Positions 52,440-61,935 of a DNA stretch of 64,000 bases are shown here, piece by piece (the stretch's first letter is position 1; each line of letters opens with the position of its first letter). A program made the translations under genes and the position numbers. The DNA is from Pseudomonas silesiensis (GTDB taxonomy: Bacteria; Pseudomonadota; Gammaproteobacteria; Pseudomonadales; Pseudomonadaceae): positions 6,081,703-6,145,702 of the forward strand of contig NZ_CP014870.1 of NCBI RefSeq assembly GCF_001661075.1, given 5' to 3'. Below the pieces are notes generated by a model. That model was not told the DNA's origin. It searched no databases and worked only from the letters and a program-made list of their open reading frames with translations.

Positions 52440-52790
52440 TTAGAACTCCAGCCCAGCTTCACGAGCAGCATCAGCCAGCGCCTTGACGCGGCCGTGGTAC
52501 TTGAAGCCAGAGCGGTCGAAAGCCACCTGCGAGACGCCAGCGGCTTTTGCACGCGTAGCGACCAGCTGGCCAACCTTAGTGGCCGCGTCGATGTTGCCAG
52601 TGGCGCCATCACGCAGTTCTTTATCCAAAGTCGAGGCAGATGCCAGGACTTTGTTGCCGTCGGCCGAAATGACCTGGGCGTAGATGTGCTGCGACGAGCG
52701 GAACACGCAGAGACGCACGACTTCGAGTTCGTGCATTTTCAGGCGTGCTTTGCGAGCGCGACGCAGTCGAGTAACTTTTTTGTCGGTCAT
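52440..52790 (-). CDS. rplR: 50S ribosomal protein L18
   Basis: A 116-residue protein (uL18) that binds 5S rRNA. Basic N-terminus [20 protein letters not shown], then [17 protein letters not shown] and the C-terminal [19 protein letters not shown], all as in the family. It lies 10 nt after rplF in the spc operon. Confidence 0.98.
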   Translation of the reverse strand: MTDKKVTRLRRARKARLKMHELEVVRLCVFRSSQHIYAQVISADGNKVLASASTLDKELRDGATGNIDAATKVGQLVATRAKAAGVSQVAFDRSGFKYHGRVKALADAAREAGLEF

Positions 52791-52800
52791 TTGCTATGCC

Positions 52801-53334
52801 CTACTTCTTCTTGGCTTCTTTACGACGGACGACTTCGTCCGCGTAGCGCACACCTTTGCCTTTGTACGGCTCTGGTGGACGGAAGTCGCGGATCTCGGCG
52901 GCCACTTGACCTACCAGCTGCTTATCGATGCCCTTGATCAGGATATCGGTCTGGCTAGGAGTCTCAGCGGTGATGCCTTCCGGCAGTTCATAATCCACTG
53001 GGTGCGAGAAGCCAAGAGCCAGGTTCAGCACTGTGCCTTTTGCTTGCGCTTTGTAACCAACACCGACCAGCTGGAGCTTGCGCTCGAAGCCTTGGCTTAC
53101 GCCTTGGACCATGTTGTTTACCAACGCACGAGTGGTACCAGCCATTGCGCGAGTCTGTTGATCGCCATTGCGAGCAGCGAAACGCAGCTCACCGGCTTCT
53201 TCAACGATCTCAACGGACGAATGGATGTTCAGTTCGAGAGTGCCCTTGGCACCCTTCACCGAAAGCTGTTGGCCTGCGAATTTGACTTCGACACCGGCTG
53301 GCAGCTTAACGGGGTTCTTAGCGACGCGTGACAT
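52801..53334 (-). CDS. rplF: 50S ribosomal protein L6
   Basis: A 177-residue protein (uL6) near the factor-binding site. It begins [20 protein letters not shown] and contains two related L6 domains; the second ends in [20 protein letters not shown]. It lies 12 nt after rpsH and 10 nt before rplR. Confidence 0.98.
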   Translation of the reverse strand: MSRVAKNPVKLPAGVEVKFAGQQLSVKGAKGTLELNIHSSVEIVEEAGELRFAARNGDQQTRAMAGTTRALVNNMVQGVSQGFERKLQLVGVGYKAQAKGTVLNLALGFSHPVDYELPEGITAETPSQTDILIKGIDKQLVGQVAAEIRDFRPPEPYKGKGVRYADEVVRRKEAKKK

Positions 53335-53346
53335 GCTTATCCCCCC

Positions 53347-53739
53347 TTAGAACACAGTGCAAAGAACTTCGCCGCCGACACCGGCAGCGCGCGCAGCACG
53401 ATCCGTCATCACACCTTTGTTGGTGGAGACGATAGACACACCGAGACCGCCACGAACTTTCGGCAGATCATCGACGGACTTGTACTGACGCAGGCCTGGA
53501 CGGCTAACGCGCTTCACTTCTTCAATGACCGGACGGCCTTCGAAATATTTCAGCTCGATAGACAGCAGTGGCTTGATTTCGCTGCTGATCTGATAACCCG
53601 CAATGTAACCTTCGTCCTTCAGGACTTTGGCAACAGCTACCTTCAAAGTAGAAGATGGCATGCTTACGACGGACTTTTCAGCCATCTGGGCATTACGGAT
53701 TCGAGTTAGCATGTCCGCTAACGGGTCCTGCATACTCAT
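53347..53739 (-). CDS. rpsH: 30S ribosomal protein S8
   Basis: A 130-residue protein (uS8) that binds the central domain of 16S rRNA. It begins [20 protein letters not shown], and the C-terminal motif [20 protein letters not shown] is the conserved RNA-binding signature. In E. coli S8 also regulates spc-operon translation. Here it follows rpsN by an unusually long 210-nt gap with hairpins and a promoter-like sequence. Confidence 0.98.
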   Translation of the reverse strand: MSMQDPLADMLTRIRNAQMAEKSVVSMPSSTLKVAVAKVLKDEGYIAGYQISSEIKPLLSIELKYFEGRPVIEEVKRVSRPGLRQYKSVDDLPKVRGGLGVSIVSTNKGVMTDRAARAAGVGGEVLCTVF

Positions 53740-53809
53740 GGGCTAGACGCTCCTAATACACAAAAAATTAGCCTTGCGGCTACTACGTGTCGCCGAGTAC
53801 ATCCATGCG

Positions 53810-53836
53810 AAAAAAGCACGGGCTCAGGCGAGCCGG
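53810..53836 (-). terminator. weak terminator-like hairpin before rpsH
   Basis: On the minus strand GGCTC-GCCT-GAGCC forms a 5-bp hairpin followed by CGTGCTTTTTTCGC. It lies about 70 nt upstream of rpsH, downstream of the promoter-like sequence at 53839-53867. Confidence 0.45.
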
Positions 53837-53838
53837 GT

Positions 53839-53867
53839 ATTCTAGACACACCCCACAAATGAATCAA
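53839..53867 (-). promoter_or_regulatory. promoter-like sequence before rpsH
   Basis: On the minus strand -35 TTGATT (53862-53867) and -10 TAGAAT (53839-53844) are separated by 17 nt. The -35 box overlaps the large hairpin at 53861-53888. It could start a shorter transcript for rpsH to rpmJ inside the spc operon. Confidence 0.5.
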
Positions 53868-53888
53868 GCCCCAAAAGGGGCTTGATTC
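53861..53888 (-). other. perfect 12-bp hairpin in the rpsN-rpsH gap
   Basis: GAATCAAGCCCC and GGGGCTTGATTC form a perfect 12-bp stem around TTTT on the minus strand. No T-run follows directly. A second hairpin, GGATC-GCAA-GATCC with a GNRA tetraloop, lies at 53912-53925 in the same gap. Together they suggest a structured RNA element. Confidence 0.6.
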
Positions 53889-53949
53889 AAGTTCAAGGTC
53901 ACCGGTGGTCAGGATCTTGCGATCCCGGACACCGAGACTTTGACAGTGC

Positions 53950-54255
53950 TTACCAGCTGGCTTTAACCAGACCAGGTACGTCACCACGCATTGCAGCTTC
54001 ACGCAGCTTGTTACGGCCAAGGCCGAACTTGCGGTAAACGCCGTGTGGACGACCGGTCAGGCGGCAGCGGTTACGCATGCGCGAAGCGCTTGCGTCACGT
54101 GGCTGCTTCTGCAGAGCAACTGTAGCTTCCCAACGTGCTTCTGGACTTGCGTTCAGATCAACGATGATAGCTTTCAGTGCTGCACGCTTCTTGGCGTACT
54201 TGGCAACCGTGAGCTGACGCTTCAGCTCGCGGTTTTTCATGCTCATCTTGGCCAT
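53950..54255 (-). CDS. rpsN: 30S ribosomal protein S14
   Basis: A 101-residue protein (uS14) of the 30S head. It begins [20 protein letters not shown] and ends [12 protein letters not shown]. It is the longer zinc-free type: only one Cys is present and there is no CxxC pair. The ATG at 54253-54255 is preferred to a 22-codon upstream extension that would overlap rplE. It lies 13 nt after rplE and 210 nt before rpsH, a gap that is usually much shorter in this operon. Confidence 0.97.
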   Translation of the reverse strand: MAKMSMKNRELKRQLTVAKYAKKRAALKAIIVDLNASPEARWEATVALQKQPRDASASRMRNRCRLTGRPHGVYRKFGLGRNKLREAAMRGDVPGLVKASW

Positions 54256-54268
54256 TTTCCTACTCCAA

Positions 54269-54808
54269 TCAGTTGCGGAACGGGAATTTGAAAGCACGCA
54301 ACAGGGCGCGACCTTCATCATCGTTCTTGGCAGTGGTGGTCAGGGTAATGTCCAGACCGCGGAGAGCATCGATCTTGTCGTAGTCGATTTCCGGGAAGAT
54401 GATCTGCTCTTTAACGCCCATGCTGTAGTTACCACGACCATCGAAGGACTTGGCATTCAGGCCGCGGAAGTCGCGAACCCGAGGCAGGGAGATCGACAGC
54501 AGACGATCCAGGAATTCGTACATACGCTCACGGCGCAGGGTCACTTTGACGCCGATCGGCCAACCTTCACGGACTTTAAAGCCAGCGATGGATTTCCGAG
54601 CGTAAGTCACAACGACTTTCTGACCGGTGATCTTTTCCAGGTCGGCAACAGCGTGCTCGATGACTTTTTTGTCACCGACGGCTTCGCCAAGACCCATGTT
54701 CAGGGTGATTTTTGTAACGCGTGGAACTTCCATCACGTTCGAAAGCTTAAGTTCTTCCTTAAGCTTCGGTGCGATTTCCTTCCAGTAAATCTCTTTTAGT
54801 CGTGCCAT
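54269..54808 (-). CDS. rplE: 50S ribosomal protein L5
   Basis: A 179-residue protein (uL5) that binds 5S rRNA and contacts P-site tRNA. It begins [20 protein letters not shown], contains [20 protein letters not shown] and ends [13 protein letters not shown]. In E. coli the S8 regulatory site is near the start of this gene; I did not attempt to fold it here. It lies 22 nt after rplX. Confidence 0.98.
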   Translation of the reverse strand: MARLKEIYWKEIAPKLKEELKLSNVMEVPRVTKITLNMGLGEAVGDKKVIEHAVADLEKITGQKVVVTYARKSIAGFKVREGWPIGVKVTLRRERMYEFLDRLLSISLPRVRDFRGLNAKSFDGRGNYSMGVKEQIIFPEIDYDKIDALRGLDITLTTTAKNDDEGRALLRAFKFPFRN

Positions 54809-54830
54809 GGTCTCATCTACCTAGCAGTGT

Positions 54831-55145
54831 TCAAGCATCAACCGCTTTTTGGGTCGACTTGAAGACACGAATTTTCTTGCCGTCTTCTACTTTAAAACCA
54901 ACGCGATCAGCCTTGTTGGTTTCGCCGTTGAAAATGGCGACGTTAGAAGCGTCCAGTGGAGCTTCTTTTTCGACGATACCGCCTTGCACGCCCGACATAG
55001 GGTTAGGCTTGGTATGACGCTTTACCAGGTTCAGACCGCCAATAACCAGACGGTTGTTAGCGAGAACCTTAAGCACCTTACCGCGCTTACCTTTGTCTTT
55101 GCCGGCGATCACGATGATCTCGTCGTCACGACGAATCTTTTGCAT
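54831..55145 (-). CDS. rplX: 50S ribosomal protein L24
   Basis: A 104-residue protein (uL24) that initiates 50S assembly. It begins [20 protein letters not shown], the KOW motif, and continues [19 protein letters not shown]. It lies 11 nt after rplN and 22 nt before rplE. Confidence 0.98.
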   Translation of the reverse strand: MQKIRRDDEIIVIAGKDKGKRGKVLKVLANNRLVIGGLNLVKRHTKPNPMSGVQGGIVEKEAPLDASNVAIFNGETNKADRVGFKVEDGKKIRVFKSTQKAVDA

Positions 55146-55156
55146 GTCGGATCTCC

Positions 55157-55525
55157 TTACAGCACTTCTGGGGCGAGCGAGACGATCTTCATGAACTTCT
55201 CAGTACGAAGTTCACGGGTCACTGGCCCAAAGATACGGGTGCCGATCGGCTCTTGCTTGTTGTTCAGAAGAACAGCAGCGTTGCCATCAAAGCGGATAAT
55301 GGAGCCATCAGCACGACGTACGCCGTGACGAGTGCGGACTACAACAGCAGTCATCACTTGGCCTTTTTTCACTTTACCGCGGGGAATTGCTTCCTTCACG
55401 GTAACCTTGATGATGTCACCGATACCAGCGTAACGACGATGGGAGCCACCCAGCACCTTGATGCACATAACGCGGCGTGCGCCGCTGTTATCGGCCACAT
55501 CGAGCATGGATTGAGTCTGAATCAT
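55157..55525 (-). CDS. rplN: 50S ribosomal protein L14
   Basis: A 122-residue protein (uL14) at the subunit interface. It begins [20 protein letters not shown] and has the L14 signature around [20 protein letters not shown]. It starts the spc operon in the usual order, 23 nt after rpsQ of the S10 operon, with no terminator between. Confidence 0.98.
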   Translation of the reverse strand: MIQTQSMLDVADNSGARRVMCIKVLGGSHRRYAGIGDIIKVTVKEAIPRGKVKKGQVMTAVVVRTRHGVRRADGSIIRFDGNAAVLLNNKQEPIGTRIFGPVTRELRTEKFMKIVSLAPEVL

Positions 55526-55548
55526 ATAATTTCTCCGACCCCTAGTCC

Positions 55549-55815
55549 TTAGACTTCCACAGCGCGTTCGAGAACATCAACCAGCGCCCAAGACTTGGTC
55601 TTGGCCAAAGGACGAGTTTCACGAATAGTGACTTTGTCGCCGATGTGGCACTGATTGGTTTCGTCGTGCGCGTGCAGCTTAGTCGAACGCTTAACGTATT
55701 TACCGTAGATCGGGTGCTTTACGCGACGCTCGATCAGAACGGTGATGGTCTTGTCCATTTTGTCGCTGACAACACGGCCAGTCAGCGTACGGACGGTTTT
55801 TTCGGCTTCAGCCAT
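55549..55815 (-). CDS. rpsQ: 30S ribosomal protein S17
   Basis: An 88-residue protein (uS17), a primary 16S rRNA binder with an OB fold. It begins [20 protein letters not shown] and has the S17 signature around [20 protein letters not shown]. It lies 2 nt after rpmC, closing the S10 operon. Confidence 0.98.
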   Translation of the reverse strand: MAEAEKTVRTLTGRVVSDKMDKTITVLIERRVKHPIYGKYVKRSTKLHAHDETNQCHIGDKVTIRETRPLAKTKSWALVDVLERAVEV

Positions 55816-55817
55816 GA

Positions 55818-56009
55818 TTACTTACCTGCCTGCTGTTTGAGCACAGTCTTCACGCGAGCGATGTCACGCTTAACTTGCCGGAGCAGGTGAGACTGCCCCA
55901 ACTGGCCAGTTGCTTTCTGCATGCGCAGATTGAACTGGTCGCGCAGCAGGCCGAGCAGTTGCTCGTTAAGCTGCGGCGCGTCTTTTTCACGAAGTTCGTT
56001 CGCTTTCAT
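55818..56009 (-). CDS. rpmC: 50S ribosomal protein L29
   Basis: A 63-residue two-helix protein (uL29) near the exit tunnel. It begins [20 protein letters not shown] and has the L29 signature ([19 protein letters not shown]). The ATG shares one base with the rplP stop (TGATG), so translation is coupled; a GTG one codon earlier is an alternative. Confidence 0.96.
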   Translation of the reverse strand: MKANELREKDAPQLNEQLLGLLRDQFNLRMQKATGQLGQSHLLRQVKRDIARVKTVLKQQAGK

Positions 56010-56422
56010 CACATCACCGTCCGTTTAACAAAAGCGGTGGCGAGCGGCAGCTTTGCAGCAGCCAGGGCAAAAGCCTCACGCGCCAGCTCTTCAGAAACAC
56101 CCTCGATTTCATACAGGACTTTGCCTGGCTGAATCTGGGCAACCCAGTACTCGACACTACCCTTACCTTTACCCATCCGAACTTCGAGGGGCTTTTTGGA
56201 GATAGGCTTGTCCGGGAATACACGGATCCAGATCTTGCCGCCACGTTTAACGTGACGGGTCAGTGCACGACGCGCTGACTCGATCTGACGAGCGGTGAGA
56301 CGACCACGAGCTACAGACTTCAGCGCATATTCGCCGAAGCTGACTTTGCTACCGCGCTGAGCCAAGCCACGGTTGTGGCCAGTCATCTGCTTGCGGAACT
56401 TCGTACGCTTTGGTTGCAACAT
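56009..56422 (-). CDS. rplP: 50S ribosomal protein L16
   Basis: A 137-residue protein (uL16) needed for the A-site and late 50S assembly. It begins [20 protein letters not shown] and has [24 protein letters not shown] sequence in the middle. An arginine in this protein is hydroxylated in many gammaproteobacteria. It overlaps rpmC by one base and follows rpsC by 12 nt. Confidence 0.98.
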   Translation of the reverse strand: MLQPKRTKFRKQMTGHNRGLAQRGSKVSFGEYALKSVARGRLTARQIESARRALTRHVKRGGKIWIRVFPDKPISKKPLEVRMGKGKGSVEYWVAQIQPGKVLYEIEGVSEELAREAFALAAAKLPLATAFVKRTVM

Positions 56423-56434
56423 TTGGCGTACCCC

Positions 56435-57121
56435 TTACTTAGCAGCTTTTTTACGAGGCGCTGGTGCTTGTGGTTTCAGTTCTTCTTGGCGACCACCAAT
56501 TACTTCGCCTTTGAAGATCCAAACCTTTACACCGATCACACCATAAGTGGTGTGAGCTTCGTAGTTGGCATAGTCGATGTCGGCACGCAGGGTGTGCAGT
56601 GGCACACGACCTTCGCGATACCATTCAGTACGTGCGATTTCAGCACCGCCGAGACGACCGCTCACTTGGATTTTGATGCCTTTGGCACCAATGCGCATGG
56701 CGTTCTGTACAGCGCGCTTCATAGCGCGACGGAACATTACGCGACGCTCCAGCTGCTGAGCTACGCTCTGCGCAACCAACATACCGTCGAGTTCCGGCTT
56801 GCGGATTTCTTCGATATTGATGTGCACAGGCACACCCATTTGCTTGGTCAGGTCCTGACGCAGTTTCTCAACATCTTCACCTTTCTTCCCGATAACGATA
56901 CCTGGACGAGCGGTGTGGATGGTGATACGTGCAGTTTGAGCCGGACGATGGATATCGATACGGCTTACGGACGCGCTTTTTAGTTTGTCTTGGAGATACT
57001 CACGCACCTTCAGATCAGCGAACAAATAGTCCGCATAAGTCCGACCGTCTGCGTACCAGACGGAGGTGTGCTCCTTGACGATTCCCAGGCGAATGCCAAT
57101 GGGATGTACTTTCTGACCCAT
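56435..57121 (-). CDS. rpsC: 30S ribosomal protein S3
   Basis: A 228-residue protein (uS3) at the mRNA entry channel. It begins [20 protein letters not shown], has a KH domain with [20 protein letters not shown], and a C-terminal domain with [14 protein letters not shown], ending in a basic tail. The start at 57121 excludes a 28-codon extension overlapping rplV. It lies 13 nt after rplV. Confidence 0.98.
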
Positions 57122-57134
57122 CTCTTCGACTCCG

Positions 57135-57467
57135 TTACTTGTCAGCAACCTTGACAGTGATATGGCAAGACCGCTTGACGATGCGATCAGCACGGCCTTT
57201 GGCACGTGGCATGATTCGCTTCAGCGAACGCCCTTCGTTGACGAAAACGGTGCTGACTTTAAGGTCATCAACGTCTGCGCCTTCGTTATGCTCGGCGTTG
57301 GCTACGGCCGACTCCAGCACTTTCTTCATGATCTCGGCGGCTTTCTTACTGCTGAAAGCCAACAGGTTGAGCGCTTCGCCCACCTTCTTCCCGCGGATCT
57401 GGTCGGCGACCAAGCGGGCTTTCTGGGCGGAGATTCGAGCGCCCGACAACTTAGCGGCTACTTCCAT
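57135..57467 (-). CDS. rplV: 50S ribosomal protein L22
   Basis: A 110-residue protein (uL22) whose beta-hairpin lines the exit tunnel. It begins [20 protein letters not shown] and has the tunnel hairpin around [17 protein letters not shown]. Deletions or substitutions in this loop are known to give macrolide resistance; the loop here looks wild type. It lies 13 nt after rpsS. Confidence 0.98.
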
Positions 57468-57480
57468 CGTTCCTTACCCC

Positions 57481-57756
57481 TTAACGCTTGGCTTTCTTGT
57501 CTGCCACGTGCCCACGATATGTGCGGGTACCGGCAAACTCGCCTAGTTTGTGGCCGACCATGTCTTCGTTCACGAGAACTGGGACATGTTGACGACCGTT
57601 ATGCACTGCAATGGTCAAACCGACCATTTGTGGCAGGATCATCGAACGACGCGACCAGGTTTTCACTGGTTTGCGATCGTTCTTTTCCGCCGCCACTTCG
57701 ATCTTCTTCAGTAGGTGAAGATCAATAAAAGGACCTTTTTTCAGAGAACGTGGCAC
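57481..57756 (-). CDS. rpsS: 30S ribosomal protein S19
   Basis: A 91-residue protein (uS19) of the 30S head. It begins [20 protein letters not shown] and has the signature [20 protein letters not shown]. It lies 16 nt after rplB and 13 nt before rplV. Confidence 0.98.
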   Translation of the reverse strand: MPRSLKKGPFIDLHLLKKIEVAAEKNDRKPVKTWSRRSMILPQMVGLTIAVHNGRQHVPVLVNEDMVGHKLGEFAGTRTYRGHVADKKAKR

Positions 57757-57772
57757 TGTCGTATCCCTCTAT

Positions 57773-58597
57773 TTACTTGCGACGACGGACGATCATTTTG
57801 TCGGTACGCTTATTACCACGAGTCTTCGCGCCCTTAGTCGGGAAGCCCCATGGCGATACCGGATGACGACCACCAGAGGTACGACCTTCACCACCACCAT
57901 GTGGGTGGTCAACCGGGTTCATGGCAACACCACGAACGGTTGGGCGAACGCCACGCCAGCGTTTGGCACCAGCTTTACCCAGCGAACGCAGGCTGTGCTC
58001 GGAGTTCGAGACTTCACCCAGGGTCGCGCGGCATTCAGCCAGCACTTTACGCATCTCACCAGAACGCAGACGCAGGGTCACGTAGACACCTTCACGAGCG
58101 ATCAGCTGAGCCGAAGCACCAGCGGAACGAGCGATCTGTGCGCCTTTACCTGGCTTCAATTCGATGCCGTGTACGGTGCTACCAACTGGAATGTTACGCA
58201 GTTGCAGAGCGTTGCCCGGCTTGATCGGTGCCAGAGCACCTGCGATCAGCTGGTCGCCAGCACTCACGCCTTTAGGGGCGATGATGTAGCGACGCTCGCC
58301 GTCTGCGTACAGCAGCAGAGCGATGTGAGCAGTACGGTTTGGATCGTATTCGATACGCTCGACAGTGGCAGAGATGCCATCTTTGTCGTTGCGACGGAAA
58401 TCGACCAGACGATAATGCTGCTTATGGCCACCACCGATGTGACGAGTGGTAATACGACCATTGTTGTTACGACCACCAGTCTTCGATTTTTTCTCGAGCA
58501 GCGGTGCGTGAGGAGCGCCTTTATGCAGCTCCTGGTTGACCACCTTGACCACAAAACGGCGGCCAGGGGAAGTCGGTTTGCATTTAACGATTGCCAT
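57773..58597 (-). CDS. rplB: 50S ribosomal protein L2
   Basis: A 274-residue protein (uL2) essential for the peptidyl-transferase centre and subunit association. It begins [20 protein letters not shown] and has the conserved [20 protein letters not shown] near 225-244, including the important His. It lies 14 nt after rplW. Confidence 0.98.
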   Translation of the reverse strand: MAIVKCKPTSPGRRFVVKVVNQELHKGAPHAPLLEKKSKTGGRNNNGRITTRHIGGGHKQHYRLVDFRRNDKDGISATVERIEYDPNRTAHIALLLYADGERRYIIAPKGVSAGDQLIAGALAPIKPGNALQLRNIPVGSTVHGIELKPGKGAQIARSAGASAQLIAREGVYVTLRLRSGEMRKVLAECRATLGEVSNSEHSLRSLGKAGAKRWRGVRPTVRGVAMNPVDHPHGGGEGRTSGGRHPVSPWGFPTKGAKTRGNKRTDKMIVRRRK

Positions 58598-58611
58598 GAT
58601 GCACCCCTTCC

Positions 58612-58911
58612 TTACTCAGCACTGCTGCTGAAATCGAGATCTTGGCCTGGCTGAAGGGAGATAACTGCCTTCTTCCAGTCATTACGCTTGCCCAGACCGC
58701 GAGCAGTGCGCTTGCTCTTACCCAGAACATTCAGGGTAGTAACACGCTCTACTTTCACGCTGAACAGGCTTTCGACGGCCTTCTTGATTTCCAGCTTGGT
58801 TGCGTCAGTTGCAACCTTGAAAACGAACTGGCCTTTCTTGTCAGCCAGAACCGTAGCCTTTTCGGAAACGTGCGGGCCAAGCAGAACTTTAAATACGCGT
58901 TCCTGGTTCAT
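58612..58911 (-). CDS. rplW: 50S ribosomal protein L23
   Basis: A 99-residue protein (uL23) at the tunnel exit, the docking site for trigger factor and SRP. It begins [20 protein letters not shown]. The typical loop [21 protein letters not shown] sequence is present ([20 protein letters not shown]). It overlaps rplD by 4 nt (ATGA). Confidence 0.98.
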
Positions 58912-59510
58912 CCCAGCAGCTCCTCGAATTTCTTCACGGCCGACACGGTGATCAACACCTTGTCGTATGCGATCAGACTAACTGGATCGGAACCTTGCAC
59001 GTCACGTACATCAACGTGTGGCAGGTTACGAGCAGCCAGGTACAGGTTCTGATCAACAACTTCAGACACGATCAAGACGTCAGTCAGGCCCATGCCGGTC
59101 AGTTTGTTCAGCAGATCTTTGGTCTTCGGTGCATCAACAGCGAAGTCCTGAACCACTACCAGACGATCAGTACGCACCAGCTCAGCAAGGATGGAACGCA
59201 TTGCTGCGCGATACATCTTCTTGTTCAGCTTCTGGGTGTGATCCTGAGGACGAGCTGCGAAAGTGGTACCGCCGCCACGCCAGATTGGGCTACGGATAGT
59301 ACCGGCACGAGCACGGCCAGTACCTTTCTGACGCCACGGGCGCTTACCGCCACCACGAACGTCGGAACGGGTCTTTTGCTGCTTGCTACCTTGACGGCCG
59401 CCGGCCATGTAGGCCACGACTGCTTGGTGAACCAGCGTCTCGTTGAATTCGCCGCCAAATGTCAGTTCGGAAACTTCGATCGCTTGAGCGTCATTTACAT
59501 TTAATTGCAT
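58908..59510 (-). CDS. rplD: 50S ribosomal protein L4
   Basis: A 200-residue protein (uL4) whose long loop ([20 protein letters not shown]) lines the exit tunnel. In E. coli L4 also represses the S10 operon through its leader; the leader here is short (about 60 nt), so the same mechanism is not evident. It begins [20 protein letters not shown]. It lies 12 nt after rplC. Confidence 0.98.
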
Positions 59511-59522
59511 GTCAGCTTCCCC

Positions 59523-60158
59523 TTAACCGCGAGCCTTGGCTGCTGGACGTACAACCAAGTTGCCGCCAGTAGCGCCAGGAACAGCACCCTTGACCAACAA
59601 CAGATTGCGTTCAGCGTCCACGCGCACTACTTCGAGGGACTGCACGGTCACGCGCTCAGCGCCCATATGACCGGACATTTTTTTGCCCTTGAATACACGA
59701 CCAGGAGTCTGGCACTGGCCGATAGAGCCTGGAACGCGGTGGGACACGGAGTTACCGTGGGTATTATCTTGCCCGCGGAAATTCCAACGCTTGATCGTAC
59801 CCTGGAAGCCTTTACCCTTGGACTGACCGGTTACATCAACCAGTTGGCCAGCGGCGAAGATTTCAGCGTTGATCAGATCGCCGGCCTGGTACTCGCCTTC
59901 TTCAAGGCGGAATTCCATTACGGTACGACCAGCGGCAACGTTCGCTTTAGCGAAGTGGCCAGCCTGAGCAGCTGTAACACGCGAAGCACGACGCTCGCCT
60001 ACAGTGACTTGCACTGCACGATAGCCATCGGTCTCTTCAGTTTTGAACTGGGTGACGCGATTCGGTTCGATCTCAATGACCGTGACCGGAATGGAGACAC
60101 CTTCTTCGGTGAAAATACGGGTCATACCGCATTTACGACCGACTACACCAATAGTCAT
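59523..60158 (-). CDS. rplC: 50S ribosomal protein L3
   Basis: A 211-residue protein (uL3) that initiates 50S assembly. It begins [20 protein letters not shown]. The central loop near residue 150 contains the glutamine that is methylated in E. coli ([20 protein letters not shown]). The start at 60158 excludes an 11-codon upstream extension. It lies 80 nt after rpsJ. Confidence 0.98.
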   Translation of the reverse strand: MTIGVVGRKCGMTRIFTEEGVSIPVTVIEIEPNRVTQFKTEETDGYRAVQVTVGERRASRVTAAQAGHFAKANVAAGRTVMEFRLEEGEYQAGDLINAEIFAAGQLVDVTGQSKGKGFQGTIKRWNFRGQDNTHGNSVSHRVPGSIGQCQTPGRVFKGKKMSGHMGAERVTVQSLEVVRVDAERNLLLVKGAVPGATGGNLVVRPAAKARG

Positions 60159-60238
60159 GTTGTAAACCTCATGAGTGTACGGGGCTTTCACCCGCTATGG
60201 CCGCCCATTTCAGAGCGTTACACGACTAAGACCGAGTC

Positions 60239-60550
60239 TTAGCCGAGGCTGATCTGCACTTCCACACCGGCCGCAAGATCAAGCTTCATAAGAGCATCAA
60301 CGGTTTTATCCGTTGGCTGGACGATGTCCAGAACGCGCTTATGAGTACGGATCTCGTACTGGTCACGCGCGTCTTTGTTGACGTGCGGGGAGACCAGAAC
60401 GGTGAACCGCTCTTTACGGGTAGGCAGTGGAATTGGACCACGCACTTGAGCACCAGTACGTTTCGCGGTTTCCACGATTTCCTGGGTGGATTGGTCGATC
60501 AGGCGATGGTCAAAAGCCTTCAACCTGATACGGATTTGCTGATTTTGCAT
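60239..60550 (-). CDS. rpsJ: 30S ribosomal protein S10 / NusE
   Basis: A 103-residue protein (uS10) that serves both in the 30S head and, with NusB (also encoded in this window), in antitermination. It begins [20 protein letters not shown] and has the signature [20 protein letters not shown]. It is the first gene of the S10 operon, with a near-consensus promoter 60-90 nt upstream. Confidence 0.98.
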
Positions 60551-60612
60551 TGGATTTCAGACTCCGGCTGCTATTCCCACCGAGCGCAATACGCCCGTTA
60601 AAAGGAGGCGCA

Positions 60613-60641
60613 ATTCTATAGACGCCCCATATGGGTGTCAA
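60613..60641 (-). promoter_or_regulatory. near-consensus sigma70 promoter of the S10 operon
   Basis: On the minus strand the -35 box is the perfect TTGACA (60636-60641) and the -10 box is TAGAAT (60613-60618), separated by exactly 17 nt. The transcript would start about 50-60 nt before rpsJ. It lies a few bases after the tuf terminator. Confidence 0.85.
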
Positions 60642-60644
60642 CCC

Positions 60645-60680
60645 AATAAAAAAGCCCCCCGCTGAGCGGAGGGCTTTTTC
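60645..60680 (-). terminator. Rho-independent terminator after tuf
   Basis: On the minus strand AAAAAGCCCTCCGCT and AGCGGGGGGCTTTTTT form a long G/C-rich stem with a small loop and a T-run, allowing one mismatch. It separates the tuf transcript from the S10 operon. Confidence 0.92.
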
Positions 60681-60709
60681 AACTCATCGAAGCTTACTCA
60701 AAAAAGAGC

Positions 60710-61903
60710 TTACTCGATGATTTTGGCTACGACGCCAGCGCCGACGGTACGACCGCCTTCACGGATAGCGAAACGCAGACCGTCTTCCATTGCGATGGTC
60801 TTGATCAGGGTGACAACCATTTTGATGTTGTCGCCTGGCATTACCATTTCAACGCCTTCCGGCAGCTCGCAGTTACCAGTCACGTCAGTAGTACGGAAGT
60901 AGAACTGTGGACGGTAGCCTTTGAAGAACGGAGTGTGACGACCGCCTTCTTCTTTGCTCAGAACGTACACTTCAGCTTCGAACTTGGTGTGCGGCTTGAC
61001 CGAACCTGGCTTGACCAGAACCTGGCCACGCTCAACGTCGTCACGCTTGGTACCACGCAGCAGAACGCCGCAGTTCTCGCCAGCACGACCTTCGTCGAGC
61101 AGCTTACGGAACATTTCAACACCGGTGCAGGTGGTGACGGTAGTGTCACGCAGACCAACGATTTCCAGTGGATCCTGAACCTTGACGATACCGCGCTCGA
61201 TACGGCCAGTTACAACAGTACCACGACCGGAGATCGAGAATACGTCTTCGATTGGCATCAGGAACGGCTTGTCGATAACACGGACTGGATCTGGAATGTA
61301 GCTGTCCAGAGTCTCAACCAGTTTACGAACGGCAGTGGTGCCCATTTCGTTGTCGTCTTGGCCGTTCAGAGCCATCAGAGCCGAACCGATGATGATCGGA
61401 GTGTCGTCACCTGGGAAGTCGTAAGTGCTCAGCAGATCGCGCACTTCCATCTCAACCAGTTCCAGCAGCTCAGCGTCGTCAACCATGTCAGCCTTGTTCA
61501 GGAAGACAACGATGTACGGAACGCCTACCTGACGGGACAGCAGGATGTGCTCACGGGTTTGTGGCATCGGACCATCAGCGGCCGAGCAAACCAGGATAGC
61601 GCCGTCCATCTGAGCAGCACCGGTGATCATGTTTTTCACGTAGTCAGCGTGACCTGGGCAGTCAACGTGAGCGTAGTGACGGATCAGCGAGTTGTATTCA
61701 ACGTGCGCGGTGTTGATGGTGATACCACGAGCCTTTTCTTCCGGAGCGCTGTCGATCTTGTCGAAAGCAACAACGGCCGAACCGAAAACTTCGGAGCAGA
61801 CGCGAGTCAGAGCAGCGGTCAGCGTGGTTTTACCGTGGTCGACGTGACCGATGGTGCCAACGTTGACGTGCGGGAGGGTACGGTCAAATTTTTCTTTAGC
61901 CAC
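60710..61903 (-). CDS. tuf: elongation factor Tu
   Basis: A 397-residue GTPase that delivers aminoacyl-tRNA to the ribosome. G1 is GHVDHGKT at 19-26, G3 is DCPGHADY, and G4 contains NKAD. Domains 2 and 3 follow, ending in [14 protein letters not shown]. It lies 32 nt after fusA and ends at a strong terminator. A second tuf copy is usual in Pseudomonas but not in this window. Confidence 0.98.
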   Translation of the reverse strand: MAKEKFDRTLPHVNVGTIGHVDHGKTTLTAALTRVCSEVFGSAVVAFDKIDSAPEEKARGITINTAHVEYNSLIRHYAHVDCPGHADYVKNMITGAAQMDGAILVCSAADGPMPQTREHILLSRQVGVPYIVVFLNKADMVDDAELLELVEMEVRDLLSTYDFPGDDTPIIIGSALMALNGQDDNEMGTTAVRKLVETLDSYIPDPVRVIDKPFLMPIEDVFSISGRGTVVTGRIERGIVKVQDPLEIVGLRDTTVTTCTGVEMFRKLLDEGRAGENCGVLLRGTKRDDVERGQVLVKPGSVKPHTKFEAEVYVLSKEEGGRHTPFFKGYRPQFYFRTTDVTGNCELPEGVEMVMPGDNIKMVVTLIKTIAMEDGLRFAIREGGRTVGAGVVAKIIE

Positions 61904-61935
61904 GACAATTAACTCCTAGCCTAAAGGGGGCTGAA

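Noticed and set aside
53736..54020. 94-codon minus-strand open frame in the rpsN-rpsH gap
   Set aside because: It overlaps rpsN in a different frame and reads through the hairpins; no ribosome-binding site and no family match.
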